This document shows positions 24,153 through 35,862 of a stretch of DNA of 64,000 bases, in pieces. The notes under the pieces were generated by a model. That model searched no databases, was not told where the DNA came from, and saw nothing but the letters and a program-made list of their open reading frames with translations. The first letter of the stretch is position 1, and the number at the start of each line of letters is the position of its first letter. The stretch is taken from positions 186,001 through 250,000 of the forward strand of contig ML986629.1 of assembly GCA_010094045.1 (NCBI GenBank), in the 5' to 3' direction. This DNA comes from Lojkania enalia (lineage: Eukaryota > Ascomycota > Dothideomycetes > Pleosporales). The position numbers were made by a program, and so were the translations under genes.

Positions 24153-24689
24153 ATGTCCTCCTCTATTGAACAAACATTCAAACAACCGCCGGTCACAGAA
24201 TGTATTGCAGGAGAACACTGCCTGAGCTTTGGAAAGAAAATATATGTTCCAGACAAAATTTGTCATGAGTGTCTCAGCGGACAGAACCCGGGACAGCTCC
24301 GAGAATGGGCGGACGATAACCCAGATGCACTGGCAATCATTGAGCTGGATATCAAAAACAAGCAAAAGACAAAAGAAAATCTGGAAGCGCATAGCCGTTA
24401 TCTCTGCGCTTTTGAGGACCCCGACTATCAACACTGCCGATGGCGAAAAGAGGATTTAGATTTGCGCGATCGCCGAACCGTATGTTTATTAGTTAGACGT
24501 AAGGGCATGGCGTGCCAGAAATGCTGGAGACACCATCTTAAGAAGATTGAATTAGTGCAGTATTTTACCCCTACTGGACTGTGTCATGAGGAGGCTTTTA
24601 AGCCTTCATCTGAGGCGGAAAGTTCAGATTCAAGAGTTGGCGACAATGATGATGAAGATGATGTGGAAGGGTACAACGTCATACTCTGA
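24153..24689 (+). CDS. hypothetical Cys-rich protein, 178 aa, single exon
   Basis: The frame opens at ATG 24153 and ends at TGA 24687-24689. No signal peptide or membrane segment is present. Paired cysteines occur at Cys17/Cys23, Cys37/Cys40 (ICHECLSG), in a LCAFEDPDYQHC segment and in ACQKCWRHH, suggesting one or two zinc sites. The C-terminal 35 residues are Ser/Asp/Glu-rich and acidic. I recognise no family. Even residue use and patterned Cys favour a real gene over chance, although it stands alone between two empty stretches at the margin of the transposon block. The minus-strand ORF over the same bases is a shadow. Confidence 0.6.
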   Translation: MSSSIEQTFKQPPVTECIAGEHCLSFGKKIYVPDKICHECLSGQNPGQLREWADDNPDALAIIELDIKNKQKTKENLEAHSRYLCAFEDPDYQHCRWRKEDLDLRDRRTVCLLVRRKGMACQKCWRHHLKKIELVQYFTPTGLCHEEAFKPSSEAESSDSRVGDNDDEDDVEGYNVIL

Positions 24690-26592
24690 GTAAGATTAGG
24701 ATGTTTATGCAGCCTGCGTGCGCCATATCAGGATTCTGTGTGGGTGTTGCGCGTAACTCCATCACGCCAGACGTCTAGCTTTCGTCAAGTTCTATACCGC
24801 TTTTGTTGCTAGTTCAGTTACCCTTTGTTTCACAGCATTTGAAATTGTTCTTTGCACTAATTAGCCCCACCTTAACTCCAGGGCTTAAGGGGCAGATAAT
24901 ATAAGAATTTCCTTTTAGCAATGTTCGTCATGGATATGTTGGAAGATGGTATTCGCAAAATAGCTAATACTTTGAATTGTTATTTTCAAATGGTTAGAAT
25001 TAAATGCCCCTAAACGGTCGAGAATATATATTTAAGCGCGACAGTAACACAGATTGTAACAACCAAAAAGTACGCTCCTCTGAAAGGTAATGTCTAGTCT
25101 CCCATCATAAATAGGCAATCGCTTCACAATGGAATTTTTATAGGTTTCTTGTTCGGGGTTGACAAAACAATTATTGACATATTTTAGTAATGAGTATTAA
25201 CTTGTGGGTTGAAGGAGAAGATCGAAACAGCCCTAATTTAGCATCCTTAAATTATTGATAATTACGTCGGAGACACAGTCGTCATACTATATTGCATACA
25301 TCCTGTCACTAACCCTAGATATAAGGGTCTAACGAATCTATTGAGTTACCCCGTGTCGACAGGTCAAATTCCAGAAGACCAGTCACAGCAACTTTTCGGT
25401 ATGATAGAACCGACCACGAACCCGAGCATGCCTTTGGTATTCTAGTAAGTAGAGTAATTGGGCCCGCTACCGGTCTTTTCAGAGACCCCTAGCTTTTACC
25501 ATCACATACAGAGCATCCTCTTAAGAAATGGGAAAGTGGAGGACAAATCAATGCAGCTGCTATACAATATCTAGTTGATAGAATCCTTTCTTAATCATCT
25601 CCGGATTCCTAGAGAGCATCGCATGCCTATTTTGAAGAAAGTACTAGTACAATAGATAGGGTATATTCTGAGGTATATCTTCTGCGCTGTCTTTGCCCTG
25701 TCTTAAGGACTTGGAAAAGCTCATTTTGGACAGAACCCTTGGGCTCCTAGATACTCTCCAAAATTTATGGTTTCAATTAGATAAAATTGAATGTGTTGCC
25801 TTGGGGAATGGCCAGAACAGATTGGCCCGTCCATTCATAATGATTAAATTGGAATAATTCAAATCGGATGTCACCAGGGCTAAATTCGAATGAAATTCAC
25901 CCGCCACTCGGCGCGGGTTTCGTCTACGCGTTTGGGGCAGGGTCTTTTTGAATTATCAAGTTAAAGATATGCAAAGACAACGTACGGAATGGAAATAATA
26001 TATAATGGGGGTATACGACGCTAAATAAGGAGCGTATACAGAGAGTGGCTAACATATTACCAATTTCTTAAGCAAACCGCCACGAAGGGATTATAACAAC
26101 CATAGATTTATTCAACATAGAACATGGGTGGAATAGGACAAAATAGGTATAAAGAGTCGCTGAATATATAATAATATCTTACAACTAGCATCAATGTGGA
26201 TGCTTATTGCCTGCTCTCTGGCGGTGCTCCTCACACCTGTCGGGTTGTGGGATGATGGCCCGCCAACTTCTGCTTAATGGAATCGGATATCTACTATGAT
26301 GATATATTTCGACTCAGAGCTCTGAAGCTGTTAATCGCTTGGAAGATATCACCAAATGCTGGTTGTTTGTACTGATGAATTCAAATTTTCACAAGCCAAA
26401 GTCCGAGGGGAGCTTCCTTCCCAATCTGGCTAGCGTAGTGTGGGGAGAATACAGGCCCGCGATGAACCGAGGCCTCCGTCACATGCGACACGCACGTCAA
26501 CACCATCATTCAATGTGGCTATCGCCGTGGATCATGCCTCAAGCCCCAAACGACTGAATTGATATATCACGAATGCGGAGCAAGTGGCAGCC
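24690..26592. other. long intergenic region upstream of the ABC transporter gene
   Basis: About 1.9 kb, AT-rich, with no supported gene. A 72-codon ORF at 26339-26557 lies in the probable promoter or 5' UTR of the ABC transporter gene and has no protein-like features. Confidence 0.5.
26467..26472 (-). promoter_or_regulatory. candidate FarA/FarB fatty-acid response site (CCTCGG, here as CCGAGG)
   Basis: The hexamer CCGAGG, reverse complement of CCTCGG, lies 121 bp before the ATG of the peroxisomal ABC transporter. In aspergilli the Zn2Cys6 regulators FarA and FarB bind CCTCGG upstream of fatty-acid degradation and peroxisomal genes. Position and neighbour fit, but one hexamer can occur by chance. 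Confidence 0.4.
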
Positions 26593-28876
26593 ATGGTTGT
26601 TCTGTCGAAGCCTTTGTCGACAAGGCGCCTCACTAGAAGCTCCATCAAGGAAATCGTGAACGATTTAACCGACCGCTACCTGCAGAACCGGACGAGGATA
26701 TCACGAGCCGTCTACCTTATCCTTTTCGTCGCCCTCGTAAATCGCATTCGCGATGCTATTGCGGAGCAGAAAGCTGCCTCATTACGGCAGGCTGACTCTC
26801 AGAGACGAACTAGAATAGGCGCCGGAGAGGGAGAGGTGACAGGCCGGAAGAAAGTCGAGTTGAATAGGGAATTCTTCAGGAACTTACTTCGGCTTCTAAA
26901 AATTGTAATTCCCAGTTGGAGAAGCAAGGAATTCCGTCTTCTTATCAGCCATAGCATATTCCTGGTGTTACGGACCATGATCAGCTTGTATGTGGCGGAG
27001 TTAGACGGTCGGCTTGTGAGCAATCTTGTGCGTGGGAGAGGGAAGGACTTTTTATCCGGACTTGTATGGTGGATGACGGTTGCCATTCCAGCGACATTTA
27101 CTAACTCGATGGTGAGCCTCACACTCAATCGCCCCACCAGCTACGGCAGGCTAACCTATCTAGCTCTCCTACCACCAGTGCAAGCTCTCTTTACAATACC
27201 GAACGCGGCTGACGAACTATATACACAACAAATACCTCTCGCATATGACTTTTTACACGCTTTCAGCACTTGACGATCGGATAAAGAATGCAGATCAGCT
27301 CATCACGGTTGATGTGGCCAAGTTCTCTAATAGCCTAGCGGAGCTCTACTCGAACATCGCGAAACCTGTCCTCGATATGATAATTTACAATTATTCCCTT
27401 TCGCGGAGCGTGGGAGGAGAGGGACTGTTCTTCATGAGCCTACTAGTGCAGCTCTCGGCCAACGTTATGCGCGCACTGACTCCACCGTTTGGTAAATACG
27501 TCGCGGATGAAGCTAGATTAGAGGGAGAATTTAGATTTCAGCATTCGAGGTTGATAGATTATAGCGAGGAGATTGCACTGTATAGTGGCCACGAGGCTGA
27601 AAAAGACACACTGGACAAGGGCTATTTTACACTCATAAAGCACGTCAACCGAATATTACGACGGCGGTTTTACCATGGCATTATGGAAGACTTTATCATC
27701 AAGTACTTTTGGGGCGCGTTAGGCCTACTGCTTTGTAGCGTTCCGGTTTTTTTCAAGGTACCGGGCGTCGCTGGAAAGAGCATGGGTGATCGAACCGAAA
27801 GTGAGTATAGTAGATTGAATGTAGTATGCGTACTAACACTTGTTTGCTAGGTTTTGTAACGAACCGCCGAATGCTTCTGTCATCGTCCGACGCTTTCGGT
27901 CGAGTCATGTTTTCCTACAAAGAGATCACTGAACTCGCGGGGTATACTTCGCGTGTTTCGACCTTGCTAGATGTGATCAACGATATCCAAGCTGGTCATT
28001 TTGAAAAGAAGCTTGTGTCGTCAGCAGATACCGAAGAGAATGCCGTGGTTCTACGCGGTCGAGGCCAGGTTACTGAAGGCGATGACATTGAGTTCGTCAA
28101 TGTGCCTATTGTATCACCCAACGGTGATGTCCTGGTTCGTGCCCTCAGCTTCAGCGTCAAGCCTGGTGACCATCTTCTTATCGTCGGCCCCAATGGTTGT
28201 GGGAAATCTTCGCTATTTAGGATCTTAGGCGGATTGTGGCCTGTCTATGGCGGCACGGTTCGAAAACCACCTTTCGAAGATATTTTCTACATTCCGCAAA
28301 GGCCCTATCTGTCTCGTGGTACGCTCCGTCAACAGATTATCTACCCAGATGGCGTTCGTGAGATGCGCGACAAAGGCGTTACGGATGCGGATCTCTACAG
28401 AATCCTTTCCGTTGTGGAGATTGAGTCCATTGTCGATAGGCCTGGCGGCTGGGATGCAGAACAAGAGTGGACCGACGTCCTGTCTGGCGGTCTTCAGCAA
28501 AGGGTAGCCATGGCTAGGCTATTCTATCACGCTCCAAAATATGCTATCCTAGATGAGTGTACAAGTAGTGTAACATTGGAGATCGAAAAGGTCATGTATG
28601 ACGAAGCAAAGAGACTGGGTGTAACGCTCATGACAGTCAGTCACCGGAGGAGTTTATGGAAATACCACAAGAAGATCCTTCAGTTCGATGGACAAGGTAA
28701 CTTCATCTTCACCAAGCTAGACGCGGATCGAAGGTTGGAGCTTGAAGAGTAAGTGCCGATCGAATTGTTGTTGAGATGTGCGCTAATATCGAAATAGCGA
28801 ACGCGAAGAAATCGAACTTCAACTCCGTGCTGTGCCTGAAATAGAGGAACGCATTGCTGAGCTCACATCTTTGTGA
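26593..28876 (+). CDS. peroxisomal long-chain fatty-acyl ABC half-transporter (ABCD family, PXA2-like), four exons
   Basis: Imports activated long-chain fatty acids into peroxisomes as one half of a heterodimer; the partner (PXA1-like) is not in this window. Exons are 26593-27111, 27164-27800, 27851-28748 and 28798-28876. The joined frame gives 710 aa, normal for the family. Removing intron 1 restores the conserved NSM-L...[15 protein letters not shown] stretch of the membrane domain. The ABCD signature [13 protein letters not shown] is in exon 2. The nucleotide-binding domain has Walker [10 protein letters not shown] (498-506), an LSGGLQQR signature (from 596; family usual LSGGEKQR), Walker B YAILDE (616-621) and the switch His in TVSHRRSL. 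The first in-frame codon of the open frame is GTG at 26584; the ATG at 26593 is taken as the start. Confidence 0.95.
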
Positions 28877-29427
28877 TGTTTTTATACCAAGGCCTTGATT
28901 GGGCGGATATGTGATGTGTATGACTAGTGGCTTGTCTCTACTGTGTTAGTTGTATAAATCAAATGAATACGTTGTGGGTTAGAAATATGCTGTCGGAGTA
29001 CTTCTAAGAGAACGATTGGACGATTATGTTAAAATTAATTACAGAGTAGTCCTAAACAACCTTCAACCTAAGTCGTCCCATATCACCCAATAGAGTAGAG
29101 TGACGCGTAAACATGTGATGAGCATCGCTTAAGCATTCTCGGAAATGGAGCAGTAGATTTTGGTGGCATAGCTCTCGCGCTATTCAACATTTATTAAAAG
29201 GCAGCAATAGTGTAGTCTACATCCTTTCTACTCACGAGAGAAGTGTTCACCAGAGTGCAGTCCAGCAGGGACCCATGTCATTGGTCGCCAGGGCCTTGGC
29301 GCTAGACGCGTCCTAGCCAATTCTCGGGAGCTAGCATTCTCAAGCCAAATTCCACACAATCCTCCATGTCCCACCTCATGTACTCTTAATACCCGCGCCG
29401 TCTCGCGAACTCCTTCCTTCCTCTTCT
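28877..29427. promoter_or_regulatory. intergenic region: 3' UTR of ABC transporter and promoter of dynactin gene
   Basis: About 550 bp between two plus-strand genes. The last 100 bp before the dynactin ATG are rich in C and T, as often seen at fungal transcription starts. No ORF of interest. Confidence 0.45.
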
Positions 29428-32400
29428 ATGATGGCCGAATACAGAGTCGGGCAGACCATTGAAATGAACGATGGCCGAAAAGGCATCATTCGGTTTATGG
29501 GCGATATCCATGTTGCTAAGGGACAGTTCCTTGGAATTGAACTCCCTGATGCAACTGGAAAGAACGACGGATCAGTCCAGGGAGAACGATATTTCGAATG
29601 TGGCACAGGCCATGGACTGTTTGTTCGGCCTGCGGGGGTTACTCGAATCATCTCTCAACCTGCCCCTCCGAAGCCTGCTCCTAGGCCGACTTCAAGGCCG
29701 AGCAGCATATCTACAAGACCGCAGTCAACGGTAAAGCCGCCCATACAGACAGCTAGACAGGGAACGCCTACGAGACCGCCCTCGCAAACTCCAAAGCCTC
29801 GACCATCGAGCATCAGCGGCCCGAAAACCCCCATGAAGGCGCCGGCAGCGTCGAGCCGGCTATCAATGGCTGCCCCCTCGCAGCTAACATCGGCGCGTCC
29901 TATTCCAAGAAGATCAAGCGTTGCCACCTCCTCTACAGTGTCTAGCGATCGCTTCGCTCGGCCACAACAACATACAAGAACAACAACGACATCATCCGCC
30001 GCGTCTTCTTCTACAGTCAAGAATGTTAGAGATCCTTCAGTAGACACACTCGAAACCAAGATTCGCGTACTTGAAAAGCAATTAGCAGAGTACCGAGATA
30101 AAGTGAAAGGCCTGGAGCAAGCAGAGGCTGAAAAGGATAGATACTCAGGCATTATTCAGAAACTCCAGACTAAGATGCAAGCACAGCACCAAGAAATTAT
30201 GGAGCTCAAAGCACTAGCAAAGGGAACGGAAGCAGAAATGGAGAGACTCTCTAGAACGGAGGCTGAACATGAGTCATTCCTCGAACTAGCAACCTTGGAC
30301 CGTGAGATGGCCGAAGTACGAGCGGAAACAGCGGAATCTGAGCTGGAGCAGCTGAAGAGTCGGTTGGAAGAGCAGGAGCTTGAGTTGGAAATACTGCGCT
30401 CTGAGACAGAGCTCCTGACAAGCGATATGTCTAGTGATCAGAAAGAAGCTGCAGGCTACTACCGTCTTGAATCAGAGCGTGACAGACTGAAAGATGCATT
30501 ACTCCGGTTAAAGGAGATCACAGATGAAACGGAGGCCGGGCTGAAGTCGCGGATTCAAGAGCTAGAATCGGATTTGGCGGGTTTGGACGATATTACAGCG
30601 CATCGAATGAGTCTCCAAGAACAGATGATTACGGCAGAAGCAACTATTGAAGACCTCCGACAACAGCTAAATGCTGCGGACTCGTATGAAGAAATTGTCG
30701 AGGAGCTGGGAGACCAGAACCAGCACCTAAAAGATAGACTTGCTGAAAAGGATCTCATTATCAAGGACCTTGAGAATCTTAAAGAGTTAAACGATGAGCT
30801 AGAATTACATCATGTGGAACAGGCCAATGAGCTCCGCGCTGAATTGGAAGCCAGGGAAGTCGAACTAGCTGAGCAAAATCTGAAAATAACAGAGCAGGAT
30901 GCGGTTATTTCTGAACAGGATATGCTGGTCTCAAAGTTCCGGGATCTAGTCCTAGACCTCCAAGAGAAGATGACCGATGCCGAATCCTCGAAGATGATGA
31001 GTGAGGAACAGGCGAAGGATGTCACCAGCCGCTTCAACGAAGTAATCGAACTGAACCGCCGCCTACGTAACGCCAACCTCACATCGACTGTCAAGACGAT
31101 CACTTCGGAACTACAAAAACTCCAAGCAAACGAGGCTGAGGAGGAGCTAGATATTGTGAAGCATTACCTTCCTGACTCTCCAGATATTTACAAGAACGAC
31201 TCTCTTCGTGCTTATTTCCGCGCCAAGAGAATAAGTTTCAAGAGTGCTCTAACCGGGTCTCTGCTAAAGGGCCTCAGCTTACAATCTGGTTCCGTGGAAT
31301 ATGTTGAACAGCCTATCAACGATCTTTTACGTCTCGACTCTGTGTATCAGCTCACTTCCTTGGATCTCCGGACTGCGCAATTCTGGTCTGCAGTGGCATC
31401 GTCTACCTTGGAACAATTCATCGCGTTCGGACCTGTATATGAAGAACTAGCTCCAATTGAGAAGACCTTGGAGCGTTGTCTCGATTCACTAAAAAAGGAT
31501 GAGTTAAATTATCAGGAAATGGCTGATTCACTGCGGAGATCGAACCAGATTGTGCGTGCTGTCACAATGGACTTCAGGGAGACGCTCGATACCCGCCCTG
31601 AAGACGAGATAATCCTGAGGGTTTCCTCCATCAGGGCCCACCTTGATTCTATCAAGGCTGCTTTTGAGGCTATAAAGTCGTTCCTCCAAAATATTGGGAC
31701 GAGCGACGAAGACGAGGAGGATGGAACTCAGGAAATAATGGACATGCTAGCGCTGCCCATTGCGGCGTCTGGTGAGAGCCTTGTAGCTGTAAGCAAGCTT
31801 ATTCGCACGTTGAATACCCTCAAAGATGATTCACTCTGCCCTCGGTTTCCTCAAGGAGTCGAAGATGTTGTGGATCAAGAGGAACTTCTCGAACGTACAG
31901 CACTATCGGCACAACATTTGGCTACGGATCTCATAAAACGGCTCGTAACTAATCGAACCGAGAATCCTGGCCCCTTACCCGCATCTCAAGTCCTTAAGCA
32001 TCTTGGCGAGTTGCACCGAACACATTTTCCGAACAAGGATTCATTCAACATGAGCAATGTCATTGCTAAGCTCAATTACTGGAATGAGTTTGCATCCGTA
32101 CTAATGAACAATGTGGAAATCGAGCATGGGCCGGCTCCTTGGGCTATCAGAGCTAATGAGATCGAGGCCCAGAAGAAGCAGTCCGCAGAGGCTGAGAGGA
32201 AGCTCCAGATCCTCACAGCCGAACATCACGCAACGATGCTACAGATTCGAGAGAGAGAAGAGATCATCGACACGAAAGAACTAGAAATTGAACATCTGCG
32301 CGCGAAACACCGGGAAGCTATTAGCAAGGTTGAAGATTTAGATCGCTTGGAGAAAGAGCTACGTCAAGTTACGGCTGAGCGCAAGGCTTTGCAGATGGAG

Positions 32401-33012
32401 ATAAAGGCACAACAAGTTGAAATCCAGAAGTTGAAGGATCATAACGCAATGTCTGAACGATCAGAAACCGCAGAGGTTCGACCTGCAACCCCTAGTGGAA
32501 GCATACAACCTCCCGCTCAGCAGCTTCCCGCGCAGCCCGCATCCGGAGCGTTCCTCACGCTCGTCAATGCTCTCACGAATGAGAATCACTGGCTACGCAG
32601 TCGGGAAAATAAAGAAATGTTCGGATATAATCTCAAAGCTATGTTCATAAAGATGCGGGATTCACAGGTCAAGAACCAGGCCAGATTGAGACAAGAGAAG
32701 GCCGACGAGATGCTCGCAATGACTCTAAGCACTGTGGAGCTCTCGAGTATCGACTTCTTTGAAGTCGTTCCTACTTCCCAGGTCAAGGGCAAGGGCGCCA
32801 GCCTGCATATTCCCAAACCTGTTGGAAAGCGTTCTGCTCCGGGTCCTCTCTTATTGACAAAGGGAGCTTTCAATCTCGACGCCCATTTTGATCTCGAAGA
32901 TGACACTTTTGATGACCTGTCTCCGATCGCGGAAGCATTTTCGGCCGATGTGTTAGATGTATTAGAGGACATTCATGATCCTGTAGACGCTATGAATAGC
33001 ATCTCCGTTTAG
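29428..33012 (+). CDS. dynactin large subunit p150Glued, single exon
   Basis: Microtubule-binding and dynein-binding subunit of dynactin, required for retrograde transport and nuclear migration. The uninterrupted frame encodes 1,194 aa starting at tandem ATGs. A CAP-Gly domain occupies residues 5-75, with the tubulin/EB1-binding GKNDG at 44-48 and HGLFVRP at 62-68. A Ser/Thr/Pro/Arg-rich basic linker (about 75-200) follows, then a long coiled coil (about 205-545). The dynactin-family region (about 555-850) contains the LQANEAEEELDIVKHYLP block. A second coiled coil (about 920-1015) and a less ordered C-terminus complete it. Domain order and length match fungal p150Glued (Neurospora ro-3, Aspergillus nudM). 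The absence of any intron in 3.6 kb is notable beside its intron-bearing neighbours. Confidence 0.96.
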   Translation: MMAEYRVGQTIEMNDGRKGIIRFMGDIHVAKGQFLGIELPDATGKNDGSVQGERYFECGTGHGLFVRPAGVTRIISQPAPPKPAPRPTSRPSSISTRPQSTVKPPIQTARQGTPTRPPSQTPKPRPSSISGPKTPMKAPAASSRLSMAAPSQLTSARPIPRRSSVATSSTVSSDRFARPQQHTRTTTTSSAASSSTVKNVRDPSVDTLETKIRVLEKQLAEYRDKVKGLEQAEAEKDRYSGIIQKLQTKMQAQHQEIMELKALAKGTEAEMERLSRTEAEHESFLELATLDREMAEVRAETAESELEQLKSRLEEQELELEILRSETELLTSDMSSDQKEAAGYYRLESERDRLKDALLRLKEITDETEAGLKSRIQELESDLAGLDDITAHRMSLQEQMITAEATIEDLRQQLNAADSYEEIVEELGDQNQHLKDRLAEKDLIIKDLENLKELNDELELHHVEQANELRAELEAREVELAEQNLKITEQDAVISEQDMLVSKFRDLVLDLQEKMTDAESSKMMSEEQAKDVTSRFNEVIELNRRLRNANLTSTVKTITSELQKLQANEAEEELDIVKHYLPDSPDIYKNDSLRAYFRAKRISFKSALTGSLLKGLSLQSGSVEYVEQPINDLLRLDSVYQLTSLDLRTAQFWSAVASSTLEQFIAFGPVYEELAPIEKTLERCLDSLKKDELNYQEMADSLRRSNQIVRAVTMDFRETLDTRPEDEIILRVSSIRAHLDSIKAAFEAIKSFLQNIGTSDEDEEDGTQEIMDMLALPIAASGESLVAVSKLIRTLNTLKDDSLCPRFPQGVEDVVDQEELLERTALSAQHLATDLIKRLVTNRTENPGPLPASQVLKHLGELHRTHFPNKDSFNMSNVIAKLNYWNEFASVLMNNVEIEHGPAPWAIRANEIEAQKKQSAEAERKLQILTAEHHATMLQIREREEIIDTKELEIEHLRAKHREAISKVEDLDRLEKELRQVTAERKALQMEIKAQQVEIQKLKDHNAMSERSETAEVRPATPSGSIQPPAQQLPAQPASGAFLTLVNALTNENHWLRSRENKEMFGYNLKAMFIKMRDSQVKNQARLRQEKADEMLAMTLSTVELSSIDFFEVVPTSQVKGKGASLHIPKPVGKRSAPGPLLLTKGAFNLDAHFDLEDDTFDDLSPIAEAFSADVLDVLEDIHDPVDAMNSISV

Positions 33013-33244
33013 CTTGCCGTAGCTATGGTTTAGGACCTTATTGTACGATGATCTGGGCGTTGAGGCTTTGATAATATTAGCACTATACCCCCTGTGGCAG
33101 CATGCGAATCTTTTATAAAATTTGAAATTAATCATATCTGAACTAGTAATCTATACGTAGCCGATTCATAGCAAAGTGAATAGAGTGCAAACGTCACATA
33201 CCCTTCAAATCTAGCCTAGATAATCTCAATCTACCCCCATACTC

Positions 33245-35201
33245 TTAATATGCGAACGGTCTTATCTTATACCCCCCTTTCTTCTCTGGCAACGGAGCGA
33301 CCGGCTTCTCCATGAACTCAGGATACAAATACCACGCCAAATCCCTGCTCTCGAGTCCGCCCTCGGTCCATCCATTCCCCAACCACGCCATCCGATTTCC
33401 TTCCCGCCCACCTAGATCTTCCTCGCCCAAGTACGTATACTCAAAATCCTCCCACCGTGGCGAGCGCATGGCTTCCAGACAATGCAACGTGCTGCCTGGC
33501 CATAGACCGACCACTTTTCGACTCTTGCGGTCCTTGTACCACGAATTGCAGTCCTCGGAGAAGACGGTGCGGGCAAAATAGGCGTCGACGTACTCGGTAA
33601 AGTCGCGTTCGCGGGACAACAGAACGGACATGGTGCGTATGTTGTCACGCTGGATCTTACGGATGCAACGCACGATGTAGGAGCCTACTGCCTCGATCAT
33701 CATGGTCAGGCTACCGCTGCCAATGGCGCTGTTGGGGCCGAGCAAAGTGAACATGTTGGGGAACCCGGAAAGCGAGTGCGAGAGGTAGGTTGTTGCGCGG
33801 TCTTCCCATTTCTTCGTCAGCGGAAGGTTGTTGGCGCCGGTGATGGGGAAGGGAGGCGGAGCGGAGGTATGGAAGCCCGTTGCGCAAACTAGGGTGTCGA
33901 GCTCGTGGACGGCGTTGTCGGCTGTATGGACGGCGTTCTTCGAAATCTTTATTATGGGCGAGGTGATGAAGGAGACGTTGGGTTGGGTCAGGGCTTCGAG
34001 GTAGCCCGGGCCGGGTGTCAAGCGGCGGCAGCCGGGGGAGAAGGAAGGGAGGAGGGCGTCGAAGATGTGAGGGTGTGTTTCCAAACGCTTCTGCATGTGC
34101 TCTTTGAACTTCTCTATTGCGCTGCCATGAATCGGCGTCCCCTTTATCGTTATAGCGTGGATCCCGTTCCCGTCTTCTTCGACGGCCAGTCGAAAGTTGT
34201 GATAGTATACCGGGTCGTCGTGGAATTTTTGTCGGATTTCGGGTGGTATTTGGAACCCGGAGAAACCGTATTTGTCCCAGAGTTGCTGGCTAAAGGGCGG
34301 GGATATCCAGGTCTTGCTACGCACGAAGGTGGTTATTCGGGTTCCGGGGAGGCGTTGCAGGGAGGGAACTATTTGGATGGAAGAGCTACCGCTACCAATA
34401 ACGCCTATGCGTTTGTTGGTAAAGTCGTACCTACGATATTGTCAAATTCGCAATTCGAGAAGTTAGGATGGGAGGAGGAGGGAGACGACAACTTACTCTT
34501 CGTTCCACTTCGCGCTGTGCATTACCTCCCCTTCGAAGTCCTTTAGTCCATCAATCTCCGGCCAGGCAGGATTATTCAGGTTGCCTCTCGCTGTGATCAG
34601 AATCTCCGCCTCATCATGTATTACCTCACCTGTCGTCAAATTCTTGACTGTAACATGCCACTTAGCCGTGATGTCATCCCATCTGCATTCCGTGACTTCG
34701 TGGGAGAGCCTAATGAATCGGTCGGCAGAGTATTTCCTCGCCGTGTGTTCAAGATAGGCTTGGATTTCGCGGGCAGGAGCGTAGAGCGACGACCAATTAA
34801 GGTTGGGCTCAAAGGAGAACTGGTAGGAGTGTGCTTCCCGCAATCAGTTTCCAGGTATTGAGAAGTCGATGAAGGACTAGAAACCTACAGGGAACGTCAC
34901 ACGCACAGCCTAGATACCTATTCTCCCACCACGCCCCTCCGACACCGGCATTCTTCTCATATATGACCAACTCAACATTTCGGAGTCGCTCTGGTATTCG
35001 GATGCCCATATAGATACCCGAGTAACCGGCGCCAACGACAATGACCTTGAGTTTGCGGAAATTCTCAATCGGCTGGTCGTAGAGTTGGAAAGGAGTCGCC
35101 GAGGGCTTTGCACCATTGACCGCGCCATTCGTTACGCCATTCGTCACGCCATTCGTCTCGACCAGGGGCGTGTATTCAGGAAGATTGGGGATTCCCGACA
35201 T
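33245..35201 (-). CDS. Baeyer-Villiger-type flavin monooxygenase, three exons
   Basis: FAD- and NADPH-dependent monooxygenase, probably cytosolic, inserting oxygen into a ketone or oxidising a heteroatom; the substrate is not predictable. Exons run 35201-34889, 34833-34497 and 34430-33245 (introns 55 and 66 bp), giving 611 aa. The FAD-binding GAGYSG is at 57-62. The BVMO fingerprint FXGXXXHXXXW is at 204-214 (FEGEVMHSAKW). The NADPH-binding GSGSSS is at 229-234. The splice joins rebuild CDVPSHSYQFSFEP and the EYDFTNKRIGVIG stretch, both typical of the family. The N-terminal 35 residues include a short NGVT repeat. It is convergent with the dynactin gene and has no secondary-metabolism partner nearby, so no cluster is proposed. 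Confidence 0.93.
35121..35158 (-). repeat. 12-bp in-frame tandem repeat in the monooxygenase N-terminus
   Basis: About three copies of a 12-bp unit (CGCCATTCGTNA on the plus strand) encode repeated Thr-Asn-Gly-Val. The unit length keeps the frame and lies outside the catalytic domains. Confidence 0.7.
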
Positions 35202-35862
35202 GGTGGGCAGGGGATGTAAGGGCGTTAGCTCCGAGTTCACAATGAAAAGAATAATTCAAGATTGGAAATTTAACCAGCGTTTCTCTCCAAACTAGAAGCT
35301 CTTAAAGTACACGAGAAATTTAAAACGCAAATGAATAGAAAGAGGAGAGGGGCGTCCAAACACAGCTGTTTCATGGCCGGATATTCAACACCTCAGTCTA
35401 CCACGCTCTACGCAAGTGCCGAACGCCCCGAAAGAAGCGGCGCGTTCTTGGATGGGTATACTTGCGTTTGCGGCTTGCCAACGACTGTGATAGAGCCTTG
35501 AACTGACGCAGCGGTCACCCTGATCCGGTGTGGTCTCCAGCCGCTCCCCACTCCATTTTCGCGCCACCCCGAACCCCACATCCTGAAACCCCGCTTCTGC
35601 AGCACGTGATGACTGCTTGTGCATCTGCCGTGGAAATAGGCAGTCTAATCTCGTGTAAACCCTGCCGAATGCTGTCTCGTCTCTTTCCGGCGATACTCGA
35701 GTGATTCCTAGTGCCTGGGCGGCTCCGGTTTCGGCAAAGTGCATGTAGGTGAGCCAGCGAATATAGCTGTACAGCTCGCTCCTGAGATTCGATTGATGGA
35801 TAGAAGTGGGGACTACAACACATATAAAAACAAAGCCATCCAAAGGCTGATTGAGGCTTGGA
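35202..35862. other. intergenic region between the monooxygenase start and the WD40 gene stop
   Basis: About 660 bp holding the promoter of the monooxygenase and the 3' UTR of the next minus-strand gene. A 185-codon minus frame (35385-35942) overlaps the 3' end of the WD40 gene and is judged a shadow. Confidence 0.45.

Noticed and set aside
33905..34546. 213-codon plus-strand ORF
   Set aside because: Shadow of the monooxygenase exon 3 and intron 2.
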